This document shows positions 56,930 to 63,999 of a stretch of 64,000 nucleotides of DNA, piece after piece. This DNA comes from Pelistega europaea. GTDB taxonomy: Bacteria; Pseudomonadota; Gammaproteobacteria; Burkholderiales; Burkholderiaceae_B. The notes beneath the pieces were generated by a model. It was not told where the DNA came from. It did not search any database and saw only the letters and a list, made by a program, of their open reading frames with translations. Made by a program: the position numbers and the translations under genes. How positions within the stretch are numbered: position 1 is the stretch's first letter; each line of letters starts with the position of its first letter. The stretch is taken from the NCBI RefSeq assembly GCF_013133775.1, contig NZ_JABGBO010000006.1:106739-170738 (forward strand), written 5' to 3'.

Positions 56930-57406
56930 ATGGCAGCAATACCATTAACGGCAGCAGGTGTTAAGCGTTTATACGAAGAATTAACTCGTTTAAAATCAGT
57001 TGAACGTCCTGCTGTGATTGAGGCTATCGCAGAAGCTCGTGCCCAAGGTGATTTATCTGAAAACGCTGAGTACGAGGCGGCTCGTGAGCGTCAGGCGTTT
57101 ATTGAGGGGCGTATTAAAGAGCTTGATGGAGTATTGTCTAATGCCCAAGTAATTGACCCAACTGTTCTTGAGACAGATGGACGTATTGTATTTGGTGCAA
57201 CCGTAACACTAGAAGACCAAGAAAGTGGCGATGAAGTAAAATACCAAATCGTGGGCGATTTAGAAGCAGATATTCGTCAGAATTTAATTTCTATTTCAAG
57301 CCCGGTAGCACGTGCTCTTATTGGTAAATACGAGGGAGACCTTATCCAAGTGCGTGTCCCATCAGGAGAGCGAGAGTTTGAGATTTTATCAGTAGAGTAT
57401 ATCTAA
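56930..57406 (+). CDS. greA: Transcription elongation factor GreA
   Basis: 158 residues. The N-terminal coiled coil carries the acidic tip (EARAQGDLSENAEYEAARERQAF) that reaches into the RNA polymerase channel; the C-terminal FKBP-like domain ends in PSGEREFEILSVEYI. It rescues arrested polymerase by RNA cleavage. A good AAGGAAG ribosome site precedes the ATG. Confidence 0.97.
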   Translation: MAAIPLTAAGVKRLYEELTRLKSVERPAVIEAIAEARAQGDLSENAEYEAARERQAFIEGRIKELDGVLSNAQVIDPTVLETDGRIVFGATVTLEDQESGDEVKYQIVGDLEADIRQNLISISSPVARALIGKYEGDLIQVRVPSGEREFEILSVEYI

Positions 57407-57430
57407 GCTAAAATGAGGGTTGTGCCACAA

Positions 57431-57520
57431 GAAGACCTCTATCCAATGACAATGCTGCTGTAGTGATATGTTGGTTTAAGAAGACCACTACTCAATGACA
57501 ATGCTGTGGTAGTAGTCTGG
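57431..57520. repeat. 49-bp duplication after greA
   Basis: GAAGACC...CAATGACAATGCTG begins at 57431 and again at 57480, with several substitutions. Confidence 0.75.
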
Positions 57521-57526
57521 TGATTC

Positions 57527-57565
57527 AATAAAACGCTTGTTGGATGCTCTAGCAAGCGTTTTATT
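57527..57565. terminator. Bidirectional terminator between greA and yhbY
   Basis: AATAAAACGCTTG (57527-57539) pairs with CAAGCGTTTTATT (57553-57565). T-rich ends on both strands suit the convergent genes. Confidence 0.85.
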
Positions 57566-57572
57566 GTGAGGA

Positions 57573-58178
57573 TTAACGTCCGCGACGACCAGCTCGAAGT
57601 GTTAATGCACTACCTGTACGGCGAGAGGCTGAACGTGTAGAGCGTGAAACAACAGTACGGCCAGCACCACGACGTGCAGTTGTGCGCTCTTCAGTGCGAA
57701 TACTACTACGTACAGGAATGGTGGGTTTACTAGGTTTTTTAACAAGCTCATCATTGGCTTTAGGGGCTACGGATTTGCGTTTTTTATCTTTAATCGTCTT
57801 GCCTGCTGCAGCGAGCTTCTTGGGTGTATACTCTTCGTTGGGTAGACGTTTACTTCGCTCAACTGGAGGTTTTGCCCCTGCTAATAAGTGGGCATGTTGA
57901 GGGGCAAAGCGAAAGAGGGTTAATACCTTACCAAAGTGTGCAACACTTACGCAGCCTAGTTCAGCACAGATAGCTTGGAGAATCATAAGACGGTTTTCGC
58001 GGTCATCTCCAGCGACGCGTACCTTAATAAGACCATGAGCGGTTAAACTGAGGTCAATTTCTTTTAATACAGCAGGGGTGAGACCGTTATTCTCACCAAC
58101 TTGTACAGTAGGTTTTAAGGCATGAGCAGCAGCACGTAATACACTGCGCTCTTTAGAAGATAATTCAGTTATAGACAT
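57573..58178 (-). CDS. yhbY: YhbY/CRS1-type RNA-binding protein with basic tail
   Basis: 201 residues. The first 95 are a YhbY (CRM) domain: LSSKERSVLRAAAHALKPTVQVGENNGLTPAVLKEIDLSL...HGLIKVRV, a ribosome-assembly RNA-binding fold. The last 100 are Lys/Arg/Ala/Ser-rich (RTTARRGAGRTVVSRSTRSA) and probably disordered; E. coli YhbY lacks this. It is divergent from rlmE (27 bp apart), as in many proteobacteria. Confidence 0.92.
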   Translation of the reverse strand: MSITELSSKERSVLRAAAHALKPTVQVGENNGLTPAVLKEIDLSLTAHGLIKVRVAGDDRENRLMILQAICAELGCVSVAHFGKVLTLFRFAPQHAHLLAGAKPPVERSKRLPNEEYTPKKLAAAGKTIKDKKRKSVAPKANDELVKKPSKPTIPVRSSIRTEERTTARRGAGRTVVSRSTRSASRRTGSALTLRAGRRGR

Positions 58179-58205
58179 ATTTATTATTCACTAGGGTTTT
58201 AGGCA

Positions 58206-58844
58206 ATGGCCAAAAAGAAATTCTCAAAAGAATGGATTCATCAACATATTAATGATCCATACGTCAAAATGGCTCAACAAAAAGGTTATCGAGCACGCGC
58301 AGCTTTTAAGCTTATTGAGATTTTAGACACAGAAAAGCTTATGCGCAAGGGAGATATTATAGTGGATTTAGGTTCCTCTCCGGGCAGTTGGTCACAAGTA
58401 GCACGAGAAAGATTACTTGGGCCAGGAGGAGTGATTGATGGACGTGTGATTGCTTTGGATATTCTACCCATGGAACCCATCGCAGGTGTAGAGTTTATTC
58501 AGGGGGATTTTCGTGAAGATGAGGTTTTGGATCAGCTTAAAGAAAAAGTGGGTGAACAGCAAGTTGATTTAGTTATTTCTGACATGGCACCTAATTTATC
58601 AGGTATTAGTTCAGCTGATTCTGCACGTATTCAGCACATTGTAGAGCTAGCAGTAGATTTTGCAATAAATCACTTAAAACCAGAGGGAGCCTTAATTGTC
58701 AAAGCATTTCATGGTAGCGGATTTTCACAACTTGTAGAATTATTTAAACGTCACTTTAAGCGTGTAGTAGAGCGTAAGCCTAAAGCCTCTCGTGATAAGT
58801 CTGCCGAGACTTTTATTATTGGTAAAGGTTTAAAGGTAAAATGA
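58206..58844 (+). CDS. rlmE: 23S rRNA 2'-O-ribose U2552 methyltransferase
   Basis: 212 residues of the FtsJ/RrmJ family. [32 protein letters not shown] holds the first catalytic Lys; [14 protein letters not shown] is the SAM site; SDMAPNLSG and [11 protein letters not shown] carry Asp and Lys, and the last Glu lies near the end. It methylates U2552 of the large ribosomal subunit. ftsH, which normally follows, is not here; a hairpin terminator follows instead. Confidence 0.95.
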   Translation: MAKKKFSKEWIHQHINDPYVKMAQQKGYRARAAFKLIEILDTEKLMRKGDIIVDLGSSPGSWSQVARERLLGPGGVIDGRVIALDILPMEPIAGVEFIQGDFREDEVLDQLKEKVGEQQVDLVISDMAPNLSGISSADSARIQHIVELAVDFAINHLKPEGALIVKAFHGSGFSQLVELFKRHFKRVVERKPKASRDKSAETFIIGKGLKVK

Positions 58845-59004
58845 AAAGGTTGAGTCTTGGACAAACAGGCCTTATCTTGAAACTGCCCGTATAGCTGGGC
58901 ACCAATATTGCGGGAGCTGAATGATTAATTTTAACAGCAGCTGGACAGCAAGGTTGGGGGCTAATATAGCACTTCTTGGATATAGAATGGCATTTATCAG
59001 GTCG

Positions 59005-59057
59005 CACCTATGGGCGTATTTCTTTAGGGAGATTGGCAATACCCATAGGTGTGTTTT
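59005..59057 (+). terminator. Probable terminator after rlmE
   Basis: CACCTATGGG (59005-59014) pairs with CCCATAGGTG (59042-59051), with an inner TATT/AATA extension, followed by TGTTTTTAG. The rest of the 249-bp gap (58845-59093) has no gene. Confidence 0.6.
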
Positions 59058-59093
59058 TAGTGAAGAAGATACTAAAAAAGTAATGTTTTCACA

Positions 59094-59528
59094 TCACTGT
59101 GCTGGCACGTTAGAAGTTTGTCCAGCCTGATGCGATGCTTTTTCTTGTAGGCTTTGCTGAACCATACTTAGACATGCAGTATAGAATAGACTAACTTGTT
59201 CTTTTTTATTGAATTTGTCTACTGGTTCTTTCCATAGCTCGGTTGCATATTGACTAAATATCTCCAATGCTTGAGAAGAAAGAGATGCCTTGTCATGTAG
59301 ATAAGTAATTGCCTGATCCAATGTTTGATGATTTGTGTGCATATCAAGTAAAGTGGCAACAATCTGACTAGCAGGTAAACAAAGCTTCTCAGGAGAGAAG
59401 GGGCTGGTATCAGTAGCATTTGCTTGAGATACAGAAGATGTTTCTTTGGTGCCTAGAACTTTCCATGCTATGACTGCCACAATGGCAATAATTACTATAA
59501 GAATAAATAGTTTGTGAGTAGATTTCAT
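59094..59528 (-). CDS. Small membrane-anchored or exported protein, function unknown
   Basis: 144 residues. K-rich start then a single hydrophobic helix (LFILIVIIAIVAVIAWKVLG, about 7-26) and a helical, mostly polar domain (about 50-130) with cysteines near 50 and 118, which could form a periplasmic disulfide. I recognise no family. It is divergent from the barnase-like gene (146 bp apart), so a link to that toxin is possible but unproven. Confidence 0.6.
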   Translation of the reverse strand: MKSTHKLFILIVIIAIVAVIAWKVLGTKETSSVSQANATDTSPFSPEKLCLPASQIVATLLDMHTNHQTLDQAITYLHDKASLSSQALEIFSQYATELWKEPVDKFNKKEQVSLFYTACLSMVQQSLQEKASHQAGQTSNVPAQ

Positions 59529-59674
59529 TTTAAATAAACTTCTTTTTAGTAAATAAAGTTTTAAGTTTAAAGTAATTTAAGCTAAACCCGCTAGTTTACA
59601 CGGTTAAGAGCCATCTATCAATGAGAAATTATCGTTGTATAATTGGTATATTTGTTTAACAATGATGAATAATC

Positions 59675-60175
59675 ATGCACCGAAAGAAGCATTTTTTACT
59701 TATTGTTTTAAGCCTATTTTTAGGATTTTTTGCCTATGCATTAGGTAAATCCACGTCTCCTATCTTTTCTGACGAACAAGGGCAATCTTCTACTTGTGAG
59801 GTGGTGCTTGCTCATTTTAATCAGGACGTATTAGATGGACAGATTGATACTGCACAGTTAGTTGATATTGTGCGGACCTTACAACGACAACACCAACTAC
59901 CAGCCTATTTTGTAACCAAGCAAAAAGCGCGTCAATTAGGCTGGACACCAGGCATGGCTTTTAATCGTATACCTGCCTTACAAGGAAAGTCTATAGGAGG
60001 TGATCGTTTCGGTAACTATGAACAACGCTTACCCGCAGGTGACTGGAAGGAAGCTGATTTAGATTATCATGGAGAAAAGCGTAATGCTAAACGGATTGTG
60101 TTTAGTCGCCAGGGCGATCAATATGTCACCATTAATCACTATCAACAATTTCATAAGGTGCCAGCATGTCAGTAA
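59675..60175 (+). CDS. Exported barnase-like guanyl-specific ribonuclease
   Basis: 166 residues with an N-terminal signal or anchor (LLIVLSLFLGFFAYALG, about 8-24). The domain LPAYFVTKQKARQLGW...GKSIGGDRFGN...WKEADLDY...KRNAKRIVFS...NHYQQF aligns with barnase. The catalytic Glu (E126), Arg (R136, R140) and His (H155) are all kept. Cys41 and Cys165 may form a disulfide, which suits export. It cleaves RNA, and outside the cell could act against competitors or scavenge nucleotides. It overlaps the barstar gene by ten bases. Confidence 0.92.
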   Translation: MHRKKHFLLIVLSLFLGFFAYALGKSTSPIFSDEQGQSSTCEVVLAHFNQDVLDGQIDTAQLVDIVRTLQRQHQLPAYFVTKQKARQLGWTPGMAFNRIPALQGKSIGGDRFGNYEQRLPAGDWKEADLDYHGEKRNAKRIVFSRQGDQYVTINHYQQFHKVPACQ

Positions 60176-60441
60176 AAGTGTGTGAGTTAGTAAAAGTAGA
60201 ATCAATGTCACAGTTTTATCAGCACATGGTACATAGCCTAAATTTGCCACAATATATGGCTCATAATCTTGATGCTTTGTTTGATAGCTTAAGCGCAGAT
60301 GTAGAAGGTCCGATTTTTATTTATTGGCCTAATCATCAGGTAGCCTTTCAACAACTGGGAGAGGATAAGGTTCAAAGAATAATAAATGTTTTTCGAGACT
60401 TGCAGCGTATGCGCCCTGATTTTTTTGTATATCTTGATTAG
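60166..60441 (+). CDS. Barstar-family ribonuclease inhibitor
   Basis: 91 residues. The barstar signature is MAHNLDALFDSLSADVEGPIFIYW, with D36 and D40 in the places of barstar Asp35 and Asp39, which plug the barnase active site. No signal peptide, so it protects the cytoplasm against the RNase before export. The ATG lies within the end of the RNase gene with AAGGTG upstream, so the two are co-translated. Confidence 0.92.
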   Translation: MSVKVCELVKVESMSQFYQHMVHSLNLPQYMAHNLDALFDSLSADVEGPIFIYWPNHQVAFQQLGEDKVQRIINVFRDLQRMRPDFFVYLD

Positions 60442-60567
60442 TGGCAAGAAGGTTAAGTTTTCATCAATAACTGTAGTAAAGATACAACGAAGTGAGACTT
60501 TATTGTAAGAAAAGAAGAGGGATAAGAGGGGCTGTGGTAGGATAGTAGGATTTAGTAGGAGATTGAT

Positions 60568-61629
60568 GTGTCATACAATACTGACGATATTCGGATTCAT
60601 GAAATTAGAGAGTTAAGTCCCCCATCACACTTGATGCGTGAGTTTCCCATTTCTGTAGCAGCCTCTCATGTGGTACATCGGGCACGCCATACTATCCATG
60701 ATGTTTTGACTGGTCAGGACGATCGTCTTGTAGTAGTAGTAGGTCCCTGTTCTATTCACGATCCTAAAGCAGCTTTAGAATATGCAGATCGTCTCAAAGT
60801 TTTGCGTGAACAGTACAAAGACACGCTTGAAATCGTGATGCGTGTGTACTTCGAGAAACCCCGTACTACTGTTGGCTGGAAGGGGCTAATCAATGACCCA
60901 GACTTAGATCACAGTTTTAATATTAACAAGGGTCTACGCATTGCTCGCCAATTACTGTTAGAAATTAATGAAAAGGGCTTACCTGCTGGTTGCGAGTACC
61001 TTGATATGATTACACCACAGTATATTGCGGACCTCGTCTCTTGGGGGGCGATTGGTGCACGTACTACAGAGAGTCAGGTACATCGTGAGTTGGCTTCTGG
61101 TTTGTCTTGCCCTGTTGGCTTTAAAAATGGCACTGACGGCAATGTCCGTATTGCTATTGATGCAATTAAAGCAGCCTCATCTCCCCATCACTTTCTATCA
61201 GTGACTAAAGGAGGTCATTCTGCAATTGTGAAGACCAAAGGCAATGAAGACTGCCATATTATTTTACGTGGTGGTAAAGTGCCTAATTACCAAGCAGAGT
61301 TCGTACAGGCAGCGAGTGAAGCATTAGAAAAATCAGGCTTACGTCCTCGTGTCATGATTGATGCCAGCCATGCTAATAGCTCTAAAAAGCCTGAGAATCA
61401 ACCTCTTGTATTAGAAGATGTTGCTCAACAAATTGAGGCAGGTGATAATCGCATCTTTGGTGTAATGATTGAGTCTCACTTAGTTTCTGGTCGTCAAGAT
61501 CATGTGGAGGGTGTTCCTCTTGTTTATGGTCAAAGTATCACTGATGGATGTATTGGTTGGGATACAACAGAAGAAGTTATTGCCCGCTTGGCTAGAGCTG
61601 TTGCTAACCGCCGAGAAGTAAAGAACTAA
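60568..61629 (+). CDS. aroG: 3-deoxy-7-phosphoheptulonate (DAHP) synthase, class I
   Basis: 353 residues. It makes the first intermediate of aromatic amino acid synthesis from PEP and erythrose 4-phosphate. VVVVGPCSIHDPKAAL, MRVYFEKPRTTVGWKGLINDP and MIDASHANSSKKPENQ are the family blocks with the PEP- and metal-binding residues. The start is GTG at 60568 with AGGAG six bases upstream. Which aromatic amino acid inhibits it cannot be read. A strong terminator follows. Confidence 0.96.
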   Translation: MSYNTDDIRIHEIRELSPPSHLMREFPISVAASHVVHRARHTIHDVLTGQDDRLVVVVGPCSIHDPKAALEYADRLKVLREQYKDTLEIVMRVYFEKPRTTVGWKGLINDPDLDHSFNINKGLRIARQLLLEINEKGLPAGCEYLDMITPQYIADLVSWGAIGARTTESQVHRELASGLSCPVGFKNGTDGNVRIAIDAIKAASSPHHFLSVTKGGHSAIVKTKGNEDCHIILRGGKVPNYQAEFVQAASEALEKSGLRPRVMIDASHANSSKKPENQPLVLEDVAQQIEAGDNRIFGVMIESHLVSGRQDHVEGVPLVYGQSITDGCIGWDTTEEVIARLARAVANRREVKN

Positions 61630-61691
61630 TCACTATTTTCTCTCACCTTGGTCTCATATCATTAGAGATTGCTGTATGAGATAGTAATTCG

Positions 61692-61719
61692 AGACAACCT
61701 AGTTAGGTTGTCTTTTTTT
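61692..61719 (+). terminator. Terminator after aroG
   Basis: AGACAACCT (61692-61700) pairs with AGGTTGTCT (61705-61713), followed by TTTTTT. Confidence 0.9.
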
Positions 61720-61809
61720 ATGGGAAATGTGCTGGTACAAAATCCTGTAGAAGTAGTGAGTAGCACAAATTAACCATTTTTAGTTAGAGTTTCTTATTTT
61801 GAGGTTTGT

Positions 61810-62817
61810 ATGAATACAGCAGTGGGTATACAGAAAACTAATCAAACTAAGATGGTGATGAGATTGTTATATCAAAATAAACGTTATTCAATGGCGTTTA
61901 CCAGTCCCAAAGAGTTTCGGGCATGGGTGGTGGCAAAGACCCAAGAACTGGATGTTCATCAAGACAAAAAAGCATCACATAACATAACTTTAAGGCTTAT
62001 TTTCCAACGTTACATTAATGAAAAACTACAAGCACCAGTTAAAAAACAAGATAGAAATAGAATTCAAAAATTTCTGCGTGATAATGTTGCCATAGTGAGT
62101 AAACCACTGTCTGATGTTACCAAGGCAGATATGCGGGGATGGATAAAAAGGCGTAGTGAAGAGGTCTCAGGAACTACCATTCGCAAAGAAGTGAGCCATA
62201 TCAATATGGTATATAAAATAGCGCAAAATGAATGGGATCTTAAAGTTAAAAATCCACTTATAGGCTTAACAAAGCCAACAGCCAAACCACCAAGGGAACG
62301 CTTGATTTATGACTGGGAAATAGAAACACTTAAAGCCACTATGGGATATTGTCAAGGTATTGCATTACCTACCATTAAATTACGAACCATAGTGGCTTTT
62401 CTTTTTGCACTGGAGACAGGCTTAAGGGCAGGGGAGATTTGTAAACTCAAATGGGAAGATATTTCTGTATCAGGGAAAGTTTTAAAAGTTAAAAACGCTA
62501 AAACCCGTTCGGGGATACGAGAAGTACCACTTAGCTCTACTGCGAGAGATTTATTACAGCAATGTGGACTTAACAACTCAAGTGATACTGTTTTTCGTCT
62601 CAAACCCTCTCAATTAGACAGTAATTTTAGAAGGTATCGTGATAAAGCAGGGTTAAAAGGATTTACCTTTCACGATGCACGAGCCACTGCCATTACCCGA
62701 TTAGCCAAGAAATTAAATGTGCTGGACCTTGCCAGAATTATTGGACATAAGAATGTGCAGACACTGATGATTTATTATCGGGAAGGAGCTGAGACACTAG
62801 TGGAGAAACTAGGGTAG
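61810..62817 (+). CDS. Phage-type tyrosine recombinase (integrase)
   Basis: 335 residues. An N-terminal arm or core-binding part (about 1-160), then the catalytic domain with all active residues: R206 (ETGLRAGEI), K231 (NAKTRSG), H288 and R291 (FHDARA), H313 (GHKN), and nucleophile Y322. Such enzymes integrate phages and genomic islands. GAGG precedes the ATG. No other phage gene follows within the window; the next items are a toxin-like peptide and repeats, so this may be the worn end of an island. I found no clear attachment site. Confidence 0.92.
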   Translation: MNTAVGIQKTNQTKMVMRLLYQNKRYSMAFTSPKEFRAWVVAKTQELDVHQDKKASHNITLRLIFQRYINEKLQAPVKKQDRNRIQKFLRDNVAIVSKPLSDVTKADMRGWIKRRSEEVSGTTIRKEVSHINMVYKIAQNEWDLKVKNPLIGLTKPTAKPPRERLIYDWEIETLKATMGYCQGIALPTIKLRTIVAFLFALETGLRAGEICKLKWEDISVSGKVLKVKNAKTRSGIREVPLSSTARDLLQQCGLNNSSDTVFRLKPSQLDSNFRRYRDKAGLKGFTFHDARATAITRLAKKLNVLDLARIIGHKNVQTLMIYYREGAETLVEKLG

Positions 62818-62853
62818 GGGAAAGATTAGGTAGGATAAATTCGTCCTACTGGT

Positions 62854-62881
62854 TTGCATAAATAATGATTTTCAGTATAGT
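62854..62881 (+). promoter_or_regulatory. Sigma70 promoter of the small hydrophobic peptide gene
   Basis: TTGCAT (62854-62859), 16-base spacer, TATAGT (62876-62881). The predicted RNA start near 62888 coincides with the first base of a 12-bp hairpin. Confidence 0.65.
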
Positions 62882-62888
62882 AAAAAGC

Positions 62889-62952
62889 AATAAGCGAGGA
62901 TCGCGACTCCTCGCTTATTAGGTGAAGTCCCCGGACCTTTGAACTCGGGGAC
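62889..62952 (+). ncRNA. Two strong leader hairpins before the peptide gene
   Basis: AATAAGCGAGGA (62889-62900) pairs perfectly with TCCTCGCTTATT (62908-62919). GTCCCCG (62927-62933) pairs with CGGGGAC (62946-62952). The first would be the very 5' end of the mRNA, a feature of many type I toxin messages that protects and silences them. Confidence 0.75.
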
Positions 62953-62971
62953 ACAACCAGGGAGTAAAGAA

Positions 62972-63061
62972 ATGGAGCAAATCATTTCAATACTCACCTT
63001 AGTTGTAGCGATATTAGAGATTGTGATAGCAATCCTAGAGCTACTTGAAAAACTAAGGTAG
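62972..63061 (+). CDS. 29-residue hydrophobic peptide, probable type I toxin
   Basis: The peptide reads MEQIISILTLVVAILEIV then IAILELLEKLR: one amphipathic membrane helix with acidic residues spaced along it and a basic end, much like TisB of E. coli in length and pattern (sequence identity is low). GGGAG lies seven bases before the ATG. The gene has its own promoter, a 5'-terminal hairpin and an antisense promoter at its 3' side. Toxins of this kind sit in the inner membrane and collapse its potential. Too short for routine gene finding. Function is inferred. Confidence 0.7.
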   Translation: MEQIISILTLVVAILEIVIAILELLEKLR

Positions 63062-63087
63062 TACAAAAGGGGGAAAGACAATGTCAA
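63060..63087 (-). promoter_or_regulatory. Promoter for an antisense RNA over the peptide gene
   Basis: On the minus strand, a perfect TTGACA (63087-63082), 16-base spacer and TGTACT (63065-63060; 4 of 6 matches). An RNA starting near 63053 would run antisense to the whole peptide gene, as a type I antitoxin would. Confidence 0.5.
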
Positions 63088-63179
63088 GTACCCCTGAGTA
63101 CTCGGCTTATATACTAACAAATTCTTTATTTCTTAGCAAGTTATCTTTACGGTGAGCCAGAGGCTCTCTGTGACGATGA

Positions 63180-63310
63180 ATGCCAAACGAAGAGACTGTA
63201 AGAAGTTCGGACACCAAGCGAGTTTGCTTCAGTAGGGTTGCTAAGCAACCCTACTAGAAGCACTGTTCGAGCGACTGTCGAACCTTCTGCAAGTCTCTTT
63301 GTTACGTTTG
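63180..63310. repeat. Large imperfect inverted repeat related to the 147-bp family
   Basis: The core AGTAGGGTTGC-TAA-GCAACCCTACT is a perfect 11-bp stem (about 63223-63247). Outside it, AGAGACTGTAAGAAGTTCG pairs with CGAACCTTCTGCAAGTCTCT. The segments AAGCGAGTTTG and CACTGTTCGAGCGAC are shared, in the same order, with the minus strand of the 147-bp repeats. Confidence 0.8.
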
Positions 63311-63388
63311 CCCACGTCGTCGCAGAGCTCCTCCGGAAAATAAGGCACAAAACCGTCAGTAGTTGACGGTTTCGTGTCCATATTTCCC

Positions 63389-63472
63389 CCACGTCGAGCC
63401 AGAGGCTCTCCGAGATCCACGTCGCCCCAGAGGGGCTCCGCGACCCACGTCGAGCCAGAGGCTCTCCGAGAT
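63389..63472. repeat. 28-bp tandem repeat, three units, each a small hairpin
   Basis: Units start at 63389, 63417 and 63445 with CCACGTCG. Units 1 and 3 have GAGCC-AGA-GGCTC; unit 2 has GCCCC-AGA-GGGGC, so both stem arms changed together. A diverged unit lies near 63312. Confidence 0.9.
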
Positions 63473-63515
63473 AATAGGCGCGAAACAGTCCATTAGGACT
63501 GTTTCTGGTCCTATT
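63473..63515 (-). terminator. Hairpin overlapping the adhesin stop codon
   Basis: GAAACAGTCC pairs with GGACTGTTTC around a four-base loop, extended by AATAGG/CCTATT on the outside. The stem takes in the TAA stop codon (63516-63514). The T tract is weak. Confidence 0.6.
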
Positions 63516-63999
63516 ATCTCCATTGGAAACCAACACCGACACCAACGCCTACTTTACCTCGGCTATTGAATGAACCATTTGCCTTGATAATGAATTTGCC
63601 GTTGTCTGAGCGGCGAGAGAAACCAATCGCTGTTGCTGTCTCTCCGTCATAAGAACCTCCAGCAAGTGACAACATATTCGCGCCTGCATCTGCCGCTTGT
63701 GGCAAGCTAGCAATCGCAATCGCTGTCGCGGTGCCTGCATTTGCGTTACGTTTGTATTTCTCAACTTTGCGGTCTACCTCTCCTACTTGTCCTGCAAGTC
63801 TAGAAAGTTGGTTCATATTTACCGCATCGTTTGGTCCAATACCATCTGCTACACCAGTAATCACGGTAGGTTGACCATCTGTACCACTGACGTTCATCAC
63901 GTTATTCATATCCCCGTGGTATTGTGGATCACCCTCATTGGTGATATTCACATTACCCACTTGAATATTCTTAGTGGCTTTAACAGTCTCTACTTCAAG
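63514..63999 (-). CDS. Trimeric autotransporter adhesin (YadA-like), C-terminal part
   Basis: About 161 residues are visible; the gene runs off the right edge. The order is stalk (VTGVADG-type neck: ITGVADGIGPNDAVNMNQL), a short coiled coil (LAGQVGEVDRKVEKYKRNANAG), and the YadA anchor (TATAIAIASLPQAADAGANMLSLAGGSYDGETATAIGFSRR) ending in GVGVGFQWR. The anchor makes a trimeric outer-membrane barrel that exports the adhesin. Usually the chain ends in an aromatic residue (FQW); here Arg follows the Trp, which is unusual for outer-membrane barrels. A hairpin terminator covers the stop. Confidence 0.93.
   Translation of the reverse strand, partial: LEVETVKATKNIQVGNVNITNEGDPQYHGDMNNVMNVSGTDGQPTVITGVADGIGPNDAVNMNQLSRLAGQVGEVDRKVEKYKRNANAGTATAIAIASLPQAADAGANMLSLAGGSYDGETATAIGFSRRSDNGKFIIKANGSFNSRGKVGVGVGVGFQWR

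Larger units (their letters stand above)
63062..63513. other. Hairpin-repeat region between the toxin locus and the adhesin
   Basis: This 452-bp gap has no gene. It holds a large imperfect inverted repeat (63180-63310), a CACAAAACCGTCA/TGACGGTTTCGTG hairpin (63346-63374), a 28-bp triple repeat (63389-63472), and the adhesin terminator (63473-63515). Confidence 0.7.

Noticed and set aside
60442..60567. Aromatic leader peptide before aroG
   Set aside because: No short frame rich in Phe, Tyr or Trp codons and no terminator before the start codon.
62872..63120. 82-codon minus-strand frame across the toxin-like locus
   Set aside because: It lies antisense to the hairpins and the peptide gene, and has no ribosome site. 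An antisense RNA explains the strand better.
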